From positions 1-6,854 of the forward strand of contig USFH01000115.1 of NCBI GenBank assembly GCA_900553925.1: a stretch of 6,854 nt of DNA. Reading direction: 5' to 3'. Under the pieces are notes generated by a model. The model saw only the letters and a list, made by a program, of their open reading frames with translations. It ran no database searches and was not told where the DNA came from. Shown piece after piece: positions 1 to 5,916 of the stretch. The stretch's first letter is position 1. Each line of letters opens with the position of its first letter. This stretch comes from an uncultured Clostridium sp. GTDB taxonomy: Bacteria; Bacillota; Clostridia; Lachnospirales; Lachnospiraceae. Both the position numbers and the translations under genes were made by a program.

Positions 1-620
1 GCTCGATCCAGTCTTATGGACCGGGGCTTACCGCATGGAAGGAATTCGAGCCATACGAGGTTGTTGCAACAACCTATCAGGCAATCTCAGGAGCAGGAAA
101 GACATTCAAGGACTGGCCGGAAATGGTTGGAAATATCATCCCGTTTATCGGCGGTGAGGAAGAAAAATCTGAGAAAGAGCCACTTCGTATCTGGGGACAT
201 ATTGATGAGGAGAAGGGTGAAATCGTTCCTGCGACAAGCCCGATCATTACATGTCAGTGTATCCGTGTACCGGTATTGAACGGACATACAGCAGCTGTAT
301 TTGTAAAGTTCAAGAAAAATCCGACAAAGGAACAGCTGATCGAGAAGTTGGAGTCTTACAAGGGCGTTCCACAGGAGCTTGGACTTCCAAGTGCACCAAA
401 GCAGTTTATCCGTTATATGGAAGAGGATAACCGTCCACAGGTTACTCTGGATGTGGATTATGAGAATGGCATGGGTATCTCCGTTGGACGTATCCGTGAG
501 GATTCTGTCTACGACTGGAAGTTTGTCGGACTTTCCCACAACACAGTTCGTGGGGCTGCCGGTGGCGCTGTATTATGCGCAGAACTCCTTAAGGCACAGG
601 GGTACATCACAAAAAAGTAA
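1..620 (+). CDS. asd: Aspartate-semialdehyde dehydrogenase, C-terminal part (5' end outside window)
   Basis: Catalyses NADPH-dependent reduction of aspartyl-4-phosphate to aspartate semialdehyde, the branch point to lysine/diaminopimelate, threonine and methionine; cytoplasmic. The open frame (codons from base 3) runs in from the left edge, so the N-terminal NADP-binding half is missing; 205 residues and a TAA remain. Visible family signatures are TTYQAISGAGK (fragment residues 23-33, with the active-site-region Gln at about 26), RVPVLNGH (Arg 88 and His 95, the same seven-residue spacing as the catalytic Arg267/His274 of the E. coli enzyme), and the C-terminal LSHNTVRGAAGGA cofactor/dimer segment. 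The first complete codons read Ser-Ile-Gln, and the split codon before them ends in GC, compatible with the catalytic Cys (TGC) lying exactly across the window edge. The sequence resembles the shorter archaeal/fungal-type branch rather than the E. coli type. The ATG at 123 is an internal methionine, not a start. A terminator follows, so asd is the last gene of its transcript. Confidence 0.93.
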   Translation, partial: SIQSYGPGLTAWKEFEPYEVVATTYQAISGAGKTFKDWPEMVGNIIPFIGGEEEKSEKEPLRIWGHIDEEKGEIVPATSPIITCQCIRVPVLNGHTAAVFVKFKKNPTKEQLIEKLESYKGVPQELGLPSAPKQFIRYMEEDNRPQVTLDVDYENGMGISVGRIREDSVYDWKFVGLSHNTVRGAAGGAVLCAELLKAQGYITKK

Positions 621-657
621 TTCATGTATATTGCATAGATAACAAACAAAATTAAGA

Positions 658-717
658 AAAGGAACAAACAGACATATTTCATGACGAAACGGAATGGAAA
701 TGCTTGTTTGTTCTTTT
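658..717 (+). terminator. Rho-independent terminator after asd
   Basis: Bases 658-670 (AAAGGAACAAACA) pair with 705-717 (TGTTTGTTCTTTT) over 13 positions with a single G-U. A second, imperfect inner stem (CAT at 673-675 with ATG at 700-702, plus neighbouring T-A pairs) extends it. The 3' arm ends in TTTT and is followed by GTTTTG, giving a T-rich tail. The left flank is A-rich (AAAATTAAGAAAAGG), so the element could also work on the other strand, although no opposing gene is visible. It lies 38 bases after the asd stop codon. Confidence 0.7.
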
Positions 718-732
718 GTTTTGTGGTAATAT
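704..732 (+). promoter_or_regulatory. Candidate sigma-A promoter for the kinase-DUF1015-glgB unit
   Basis: TTGTTT (704-709) and TAATAT (727-732) are separated by 17 bases, and TGG directly before the -10 gives an extended TGn motif. Predicted transcription start is near 739, leaving an untranslated leader of about 80 bases. The -35 box lies inside the 3' arm of the asd terminator, so the two elements overlap. This is pattern matching only; other AT-rich hexamers in the spacer could serve. Confidence 0.42.
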
Positions 733-752
733 TGTAATAATTAGGTTCTTGT

Positions 753-769
753 TGTATGCGTTGCATACA
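753..769 (+). repeat. Perfect 7-bp inverted repeat in the leader of the kinase gene
   Basis: TGTATGC (753-759), spacer GTT, GCATACA (763-769) is a perfect dyad. It lies about 14 bases downstream of the predicted transcription start and 52 bases before the start codon at 821. It could be an operator bound just after the start site, or a small RNA hairpin at the 5' end of the message. No T-tract follows, so it is not a terminator. The rest of the 621-820 spacer holds no gene I can support. Confidence 0.45.
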
Positions 770-820
770 GAGGTAGAACATATAGAGAATTTTTATGTAC
801 ATATATAGGAGGCACCAACC

Positions 821-1387
821 ATGAAGAAATTGATTTTAGTAACTTCACCACCAGCCTGTGGCAAGACATTTATTTCCCGTAAGCTTGCAAAAGCACTTCC
901 AAACTGCGTATATCTGGACAAGGATACCCTGATTGTATTGTCCAAGCAGATTTTCAAGGTGGCTGGCGAAGAGTACAATCGTTCATCTGATTTCTTCCAG
1001 AGAGAGATTCGCGATTATGAGTATTATGCAGTCCTTGATTTTGCATTTGAAGCATTGGAGTACAACGACACAGTTTTGATCAATGCCCCGTTCACAGATG
1101 AGATCCGTGATAACGAATATCTTGACAATCTGCGTGCAAAATTAAAGGAAAAGGATGCAGAATTATTTGTAGTATGGGTACATACAGATGTTGAAGTATG
1201 CCACGAGCGTATGATCAAGCGTGCATCTGACCGTGATGCATGGAAGCTTGCACATTGGGATGAGTATATTGCAACACAGAATTTCAAGCAGCCGGACAAT
1301 ATTCCGGAGTTGTTTGTATTCAACAATTCTTCCGAGGAAGAGTATAAGAAGTCCATCGATGCGGCGGTAAAGGCAATTCGTGGATAA
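821..1387 (+). CDS. Small P-loop kinase-like / AAA-type ATP-binding protein, function unknown
   Basis: A 188-residue soluble protein with the layout of a small P-loop nucleoside- or zeta-toxin-like kinase. The N-terminal beta strand LILVTS leads into a Walker A variant, S9-PPAC-G14-K15-T16, in which Ser replaces the usual first Gly. YLDKDTL (31-37) resembles the acidic substrate-side motif after strand 2 of such kinases. TVLINAPF (84-91) is a probable Walker B strand, and VVWVHTDVEVCHERMIKRASDRD (117-139) gives a final strand followed by an arginine-rich LID-like helix (R130, R134, R138). No membrane segment or signal peptide. The start is supported by AGGAGG at 807-812, eight bases upstream. 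It is first in a unit with the DUF1015 gene (42-base gap) and glgB. The substrate cannot be read from the sequence: a sugar, nucleoside, amino acid or protein are all possible. The fold is fairly secure, the kinase activity only likely. Confidence 0.85.
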   Translation: MKKLILVTSPPACGKTFISRKLAKALPNCVYLDKDTLIVLSKQIFKVAGEEYNRSSDFFQREIRDYEYYAVLDFAFEALEYNDTVLINAPFTDEIRDNEYLDNLRAKLKEKDAELFVVWVHTDVEVCHERMIKRASDRDAWKLAHWDEYIATQNFKQPDNIPELFVFNNSSEEEYKKSIDAAVKAIRG

Positions 1388-1429
1388 GCTGTCAGAATAG
1401 ACAGAGCTGATAATTAGAGGAGAAGATAC

Positions 1430-2662
1430 ATGGCAATCATTAAACCATTTAAAGCGTATAGACCGAGAAGAGAAATTGTCAGTGAAGTGGCAGCGTTGCC
1501 ATATGATGTATATAACCGGGAAGAAGCCAAAAAAGAAGTAGAAGGAAAACCGCTTTCCTTCCTCCGTATTGACCGGGCAGAGACCGCGTTTGATGACAGC
1601 GTGGATACCTATGCACCATGTGTGTATGAAAAGGCAAAGGAACTGTTGGACGATATGATCGGGCGCGGTGACTATGTGGAAGATAAAGTCCCGATGTATT
1701 ATCTGTATGAGCTTGTGATGGATGGAAGATCCCAGACCGGAATTGTGGCATGTGCATCCATAGAGGATTATGAGTCCGGTGTCATCATGAAGCATGAGAA
1801 TACACGGGAAGATAAAGAGATTGACCGTATTACACATGTGGATACATGTGATGCACAGACAGGTCCGATCTTTCTTGCGTACCGGGCACAGGCTGCGATT
1901 GATGCAATTGTAACGAAGATCAAGGCGCGTCCTGCAGAGAACGATTTTGTCTCTGAGGATGGAATCACACACCGGGTATGGCTGGTGACAGATGCAGCGG
2001 ATATTGCGGCAATCGAGCAAGCATTCTCCGGGATGTCACAGATTTATATTGCGGATGGCCATCACAGGGCAGCATCGGCGGTAAAGGTTGGAATCAAGCG
2101 CAGAAATGCGAATCCAAACCACACGGGCGAAGAAGAATATAATTATTTTTTATCCGTTCTGTTTCCGCATGATCAGCTGAAAATCCTGCCATACAATCGT
2201 GTTGTACATGATTTGAATGGGTATACTGCGGATGCATTTATAGATGCGGTCAAGGCAGATTTCGAAGTAGAAGCGGTTACGGAAGCATATCAGCCGGAAG
2301 AAAAGGCAGCCTTTGGCATGTATCTGGATGGTATCTGGTATAAGTTGCGTGCAAAATCACATATACTATCTGAAGATCCGGTGGATGGACTTGATGTTTC
2401 GATTTTACAGGATCATCTTCTTGCACCGATTCTTGGGATTGAAGATCCGAGAACCGATAAAAGAATCGATTTTATCGGAGGAATCCGCGGTCTTGCGGAG
2501 TTGGAACGACGTGCAGACAGCGATATGAGACTGGCATTTTCGATGTATCCGACATCTATTGAGGAGCTTTTCGCGGTTGCTGATGCAAAACGGTTGATGC
2601 CACCGAAGTCAACCTGGTTTGAACCAAAGCTAAGAAGTGGAATCTTCATTCATAAATTGTAG
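1430..2662 (+). CDS. DUF1015 family protein
   Basis: A 410-residue cytoplasmic protein recognised as DUF1015 by its opening (MAIIKPFKAYRP, then ALPYDVYN at 22-29), the MKHENT..D motif (120-125, conserved His122/Glu123), YIADGHHRAASA (206-217), LPYNR (253-257) and the C-terminal PPKSTWFEPKLRSG (391-404). Length is typical of the family. To my knowledge its biochemical role is not settled. From memory, DUF1015 genes often sit beside serine-biosynthesis genes in clostridia. The DGHHR motif also recalls ParB/sulfiredoxin-fold proteins such as archaeal free serine kinase, so a small-molecule phosphotransfer role is a reasonable guess and no more. The start is fixed by AGGAG at 1418-1422, seven bases before ATG. 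The gene follows the kinase-like gene by 42 bases and precedes glgB by 18, indicating co-transcription with a glycogen enzyme instead of serA or serC. Confidence 0.9.
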   Translation: MAIIKPFKAYRPRREIVSEVAALPYDVYNREEAKKEVEGKPLSFLRIDRAETAFDDSVDTYAPCVYEKAKELLDDMIGRGDYVEDKVPMYYLYELVMDGRSQTGIVACASIEDYESGVIMKHENTREDKEIDRITHVDTCDAQTGPIFLAYRAQAAIDAIVTKIKARPAENDFVSEDGITHRVWLVTDAADIAAIEQAFSGMSQIYIADGHHRAASAVKVGIKRRNANPNHTGEEEYNYFLSVLFPHDQLKILPYNRVVHDLNGYTADAFIDAVKADFEVEAVTEAYQPEEKAAFGMYLDGIWYKLRAKSHILSEDPVDGLDVSILQDHLLAPILGIEDPRTDKRIDFIGGIRGLAELERRADSDMRLAFSMYPTSIEELFAVADAKRLMPPKSTWFEPKLRSGIFIHKL

Positions 2663-2680
2663 AGAGGAGACACATTTGAC

Positions 2681-4888
2681 ATGTCCAAAAGAAAAGCAGT
2701 TTTTGCTATAAACTGGATGGAAGTCGATGCTTTGGTCCAGGGTATTCACAACAACCCACATCATATTCTTGGTATGCATGAATGTATCGATGATCTGTAT
2801 ATCAATGCATATCTGCCGGGCGCAAAGGTTGTGAATGCCATTGAAGTGTCCACAAGAAAGAAGTACACACTTGTATCGGAGCGTGTGCCGGGATTTTTCT
2901 CTGTGGTTATAAAAGATAAGAAACCGTTTGAATATAAATTAAACGTCCGGTTTGACAATGGTGACGAAGTGACATATTTTGATCCGTATGTGTTTGAACC
3001 GGTAATTGATCCGATTGATATCAGCCTGTTCAATGAGGGAAAACATTACAGCATCTATGAGAAGATGGGTGCACATCCAATGACCGTGGATGGTGTGGAA
3101 GGTGTACTGTTTGCTGTATGGGCACCGAATGCAGACCGTGTATCGGTGGTTGGTAATTTCAATAACTGGGATGGCAGACGGCATCCGATGCGGAAGCTGG
3201 ATTATTCCGGTATTTTTGAGTTGTTTATCCCGGGGAAGCTTGTTGGCGAGATCTACAAGTATGAGATCAAGGCGAAGTCCGGACAGGTATTTATGAAGAG
3301 TGATCCATATGCGTTCAGTAGTGAGGTTCGTCCGGCAAATGCATCCCGCATCGAGGATATTTCCTATAAATGGAAAGATGTCGCGTGGATGGAGAAGCGG
3401 GAAGATAAGAAGACCGATGAGCAGCCGATGGCAATCTATGAGATGCATCTTGGTTCCTGGAAACGTCCGACCGATGGCAGAGAGTTTTATAATTATCGGG
3501 ATATTGCAAGCCTGCTAGCGGATTATCTGTTGATGATGAATTATAATTATGTGGAACTGATGCCGATTATGGAGCATCCATATGATCCGTCCTGGGGCTA
3601 TCAGGTAACCGGGTATTATGCACCGACATCCCGTTATGGTTCACCGGCAGATTTTATGTATTTTGTGGATTATCTGCATAGCAAGGGAATCGGAGTGATC
3701 TTAGACTGGGTTCCGGCACATTTCCCGAAGGATGAGCATGGACTTGGCAGATTCGATGGCACAGCACTTTATGAACATGAGGATCCTAAGCGCGGGGAAC
3801 ACCCACACTGGGGCACGTATATATACAATTACGGACGCAATGAAGTCCGGAATTTCTTAGTTGCAAATGCTCTTTACTGGGCGGAAAAATATCATATTGA
3901 TGGCATCCGGATTGACGCGGTCGCATCCATGCTGTATCTCGATTATGGACGCGGTGATGGTGAGTGGCTGCCGAACATCTATGGTGGCAATGAGAATCTC
4001 GAAGCAATTGATTTTATTAAGGAATTAAACAGCAAGATGCATGAACTGCACAAGGGTGTTATCATGATTGCGGAGGAGTCAACGGCATGGCCGATGATGA
4101 CGCATCCGGTTGAGGCTGGCGGACTTGGATTTGATTACAAGTGGAATATGGGCTGGATGAATGATTTCCTGAACTATATGAAGCTTGATCCGTTGTACCG
4201 CAAATATCATCACAACGATCTGACATTCAGTATGGTATATGCATACAGTGAGAAATTTATTCTCGTACTTTCCCATGATGAGGTTGTTCATGAGAAAGGA
4301 TCTATGATTGCGAAGATGCCGGGCGGATATGAAGATAAATTCTCGAATCTGCGTGTGGCATATGGGTATATGATGACGCATCCGGGCAAGAAACTTCTGT
4401 TCATGGGACAGGAGATTGCGCAGTTTACGGAATTCAATGAGAATGCGGAAGTAGACTGGTCACTGTTCGAGTTTGATGCACATGTGTTCATGCAGGGGTA
4501 TGTCAAGGAATTAAATGAGCTTTATAAGACAGAGCCGGCACTGTATGAACTTGATTCTTCTCCGGAAGGATTCACATGGATCAACTGTAATAGTGCAAAT
4601 ACAAGCCTTCTTTCTTATGTTAGAAAAGGTAAGAAGGAGAGCGATACGCTTTTGATCATCTGTAACTTCACACCGATGGAACACAAAGCATACAAGCTTG
4701 CCACTCCATCCGGCGGAAGATGGCAGGAGATTTTCTCCAGCGATAACAGCCGTTATGGTGGCGAGGGCAGAAATAACAAGACAGTGAAACAGGCGAAGAA
4801 AGCAGAGTGTGACGGACAGGAACATTACATCTCCGTTACCGTACCACCACTTTCTATCAGCGTATTCAAGAAGAAAATTGGTAAATAA
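2681..4888 (+). CDS. glgB: 1,4-alpha-glucan branching enzyme
   Basis: Cuts alpha-1,4-glucan chains and re-attaches the segment through an alpha-1,6 bond, creating glycogen branches; cytoplasmic, GH13 family. At 735 residues it is close to E. coli GlgB (728). Domain order: N1 beta domain (about 15-105, NNPHHILGMH), CBM48 (about 120-225, FAVWAPNADRVSVVGNFNNWDG), catalytic barrel (about 255-620), C-terminal beta domain (about 630-735). All four GH13 regions are present: DWVPAHF (D342, H347), GIRIDAV (R410 and nucleophile D412), IAEEST (acid/base E465) and LSHDEVVHEKGS (H532, transition-state D533). Each is offset by exactly +7 from the E. coli residues H340, R403, D405, E458 and D526 as I know them, so the enzyme should be active. 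AGGAG at 2665-2669 lies 11 bases before ATG, slightly long, but no better in-frame start exists. Last gene of the unit, followed by a terminator. No glgA, glgC or glgD is seen in the window. Confidence 0.97.
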   Translation: MSKRKAVFAINWMEVDALVQGIHNNPHHILGMHECIDDLYINAYLPGAKVVNAIEVSTRKKYTLVSERVPGFFSVVIKDKKPFEYKLNVRFDNGDEVTYFDPYVFEPVIDPIDISLFNEGKHYSIYEKMGAHPMTVDGVEGVLFAVWAPNADRVSVVGNFNNWDGRRHPMRKLDYSGIFELFIPGKLVGEIYKYEIKAKSGQVFMKSDPYAFSSEVRPANASRIEDISYKWKDVAWMEKREDKKTDEQPMAIYEMHLGSWKRPTDGREFYNYRDIASLLADYLLMMNYNYVELMPIMEHPYDPSWGYQVTGYYAPTSRYGSPADFMYFVDYLHSKGIGVILDWVPAHFPKDEHGLGRFDGTALYEHEDPKRGEHPHWGTYIYNYGRNEVRNFLVANALYWAEKYHIDGIRIDAVASMLYLDYGRGDGEWLPNIYGGNENLEAIDFIKELNSKMHELHKGVIMIAEESTAWPMMTHPVEAGGLGFDYKWNMGWMNDFLNYMKLDPLYRKYHHNDLTFSMVYAYSEKFILVLSHDEVVHEKGSMIAKMPGGYEDKFSNLRVAYGYMMTHPGKKLLFMGQEIAQFTEFNENAEVDWSLFEFDAHVFMQGYVKELNELYKTEPALYELDSSPEGFTWINCNSANTSLLSYVRKGKKESDTLLIICNFTPMEHKAYKLATPSGGRWQEIFSSDNSRYGGEGRNNKTVKQAKKAECDGQEHYISVTVPPLSISVFKKKIGK

Positions 4889-4898
4889 TAAAGATGAA

Positions 4899-4939
4899 AC
4901 GGGCTGTCCTTCGTGAGAAGGGCAGCCTGTGAAGTTTTT
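4899..4939 (+). terminator. Rho-independent terminator after glgB
   Basis: ACGGGCTGTCCTTC (4899-4912), loop GTGA, GAAGGGCAGCCTGT (4917-4930) form a 14-bp stem with two G-U pairs. GAAG and five T residues (4935-4939) follow. The T-run begins four bases beyond the stem, so termination may be partial, but the stem is strong. It begins 10 bases after the glgB stop codon and separates the glgB unit from the channel gene. Confidence 0.8.
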
Positions 4940-4974
4940 GGGATAAATGAATATTTACTTATATGAACATAAAA

Positions 4975-4980
4975 AGGAGG
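4975..4980 (+). promoter_or_regulatory. Ribosome binding site that fixes the TTG start of the channel gene
   Basis: AGGAGG, within AAAAAGGAGG, sits seven bases before TTG at 4988-4990. No ATG or GTG lies in frame at a comparable distance, and the TTG start gives a protein of the usual MscS length, so translation from TTG is preferred. Confidence 0.8.
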
Positions 4981-4987
4981 ACCTCGT

Positions 4988-5839
4988 TTGGAAGACATCA
5001 AGGAGATTGAACCGTCTAAGATCGAAGAGTATCTGAATAAGCTTGGAGATTGGGCGTTAAATAAAGGGTTTCAGCTATTGCTTGCAATCTTGTGCATGTA
5101 TATCGGGATGAAGCTGTCGAAGCTGATTGTGAAGATGATACGCAAATCCTTCAAGAAATCAAATATGGAGGAAAGCGTTGCATCTTTTCTGCTGTCACTG
5201 ATTAAATTCACATTTTATGCTATCGTATTTATCACGGCAGCATCCATTGTCGGATTCCAGGTAACATCGTTAGTCACGATTCTGGGAACTGCCAGTCTGG
5301 CAATCGGTCTTGCGCTGCAGGGAAGTCTGGCAAACTTCGCAGGTGGTGTGCTGATACTTATATTGAAGCCGTTTCGAGTCGGTGATTACATCATTGAGAA
5401 CGACAAGCAGTGCGAAGGTATGGTCGTGTCAATCGACATCTTCTATACGAAGCTGCAGACGTATGACAACCGGATCGTTGTGATTCCGAACGGAAACATT
5501 ACGTCCCATTCGATCGTTAATGTGACAGCGGCAGGAACAAGAAAACTGGATATCGCGGTCGGCGTAGCCTATGATTCGGATCTGAAGAAAGTAAAGGATA
5601 CGCTGTATCAGGTTGTAACGGAAAACCAGTATTATGACAAGACGAAGGAAATCGATGTGTTCGTGGATTCCTTCGGGGACAGCAGTATCAAGATGGGCGT
5701 CCGCTGTATGGTTGCAACGGAGAACTACTGGAAGGCAAAATGGGAGATACAGGAAGCAATCAAGTATGCATTTGATGCGCAGGGAATAGAGATCCCGTTT
5801 GACCAGATGGAAGTGACCTTGAAGAATAAGGATGCATAG
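4988..5839 (+). CDS. mscS: Small-conductance mechanosensitive channel, MscS family
   Basis: A membrane channel that opens under bilayer tension to release solutes during hypo-osmotic shock; the family forms homoheptamers. The 283 residues are close to E. coli MscS (286). After a charged amphipathic N-terminus come TM1 (about 28-51), TM2 (about 66-90) and the pore helix TM3 (about 94-128). The pore shows the family pattern ILGTASLAIGLALQGSLANF followed by AGGVLILILKPFRVGDYI, which leads into the beta domain. By alignment L104 and L108 match the E. coli gate leucines L105 and L109, and Q111/G112 match Q112/G113. S103 replaces E. coli G104. The cytoplasmic alpha/beta domain ends with the usual GIEIPFDQMEVTL. 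The start is TTG, and the stop is TAG at 5837-5839. It lies between the glgB terminator and another promoter candidate, so it is probably transcribed alone. A weak match (TTGGGA at 4938, TATATG at 4960) would leave almost no leader, so I do not list it as a promoter. Confidence 0.95.
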   Translation: MEDIKEIEPSKIEEYLNKLGDWALNKGFQLLLAILCMYIGMKLSKLIVKMIRKSFKKSNMEESVASFLLSLIKFTFYAIVFITAASIVGFQVTSLVTILGTASLAIGLALQGSLANFAGGVLILILKPFRVGDYIIENDKQCEGMVVSIDIFYTKLQTYDNRIVVIPNGNITSHSIVNVTAAGTRKLDIAVGVAYDSDLKKVKDTLYQVVTENQYYDKTKEIDVFVDSFGDSSIKMGVRCMVATENYWKAKWEIQEAIKYAFDAQGIEIPFDQMEVTLKNKDA

Positions 5840-5843
5840 CATA

Positions 5844-5872
5844 TGGAAAAAATAATAGAAATGTGCTATTAT
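5844..5872 (+). promoter_or_regulatory. Candidate promoter of the COG0523 GTPase gene with overlapping dyad
   Basis: TGGAAA (5844-5849), a 17-base spacer and TATTAT (5867-5872) preceded by TGC form an extended -10 promoter candidate with a start near 5879. A perfect inverted repeat, ATAATAG (5852-5858), seven-base spacer, CTATTAT (5866-5872), covers the spacer and the -10 box, which is where a repressor would act. It does not fit the 7-1-7 layout of Fur/Zur/PerR boxes. A TTGACA at 5879-5884 looks like a perfect -35 box but has no -10 at the right distance. Confidence 0.4.
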
Positions 5873-5916
5873 ATAAAGTTGACAAAAATAGAAATAATTT
5901 TTAGGAGGCAATAGAG

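Noticed and set aside
123..620. Treating ATG at 123 as the start of the first gene
   Set aside because: The frame is open to the left edge and the upstream residues carry conserved aspartate-semialdehyde dehydrogenase sequence (TTYQAISGAGK), so this is an internal methionine.
681..737. Small 18-codon ORF in the asd-kinase spacer (MTKRNGNACLFFCFVVIL)
   Set aside because: It has no ribosome binding site, lies inside the terminator hairpin and promoter candidate, and is short enough to occur by chance.
1389..1404. Hairpin CTGTC-N6-GACAG right after the kinase-like gene as a terminator
   Set aside because: The stem is only five base pairs and no T-run follows, so read-through into the DUF1015 gene is expected.
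1163..2020. A 285-codon open frame on the minus strand across the kinase-like and DUF1015 genes
   Set aside because: It overlaps two well-supported + strand genes, spans their spacer, has an unusual Cys/His/Ile-rich composition with no recognisable motif, and appears to be a shadow frame.
4889..4987. Riboswitch or structured leader before the channel gene
   Set aside because: The spacer is only 99 bases and its one strong structure is the glgB terminator; no known riboswitch core is recognisable.
5879..5884. Consensus TTGACA as a -35 box for the GTPase gene
   Set aside because: At 16-18 bases downstream the sequence is the ribosome binding site, not a -10 box, so the upstream extended -10 candidate is preferred.
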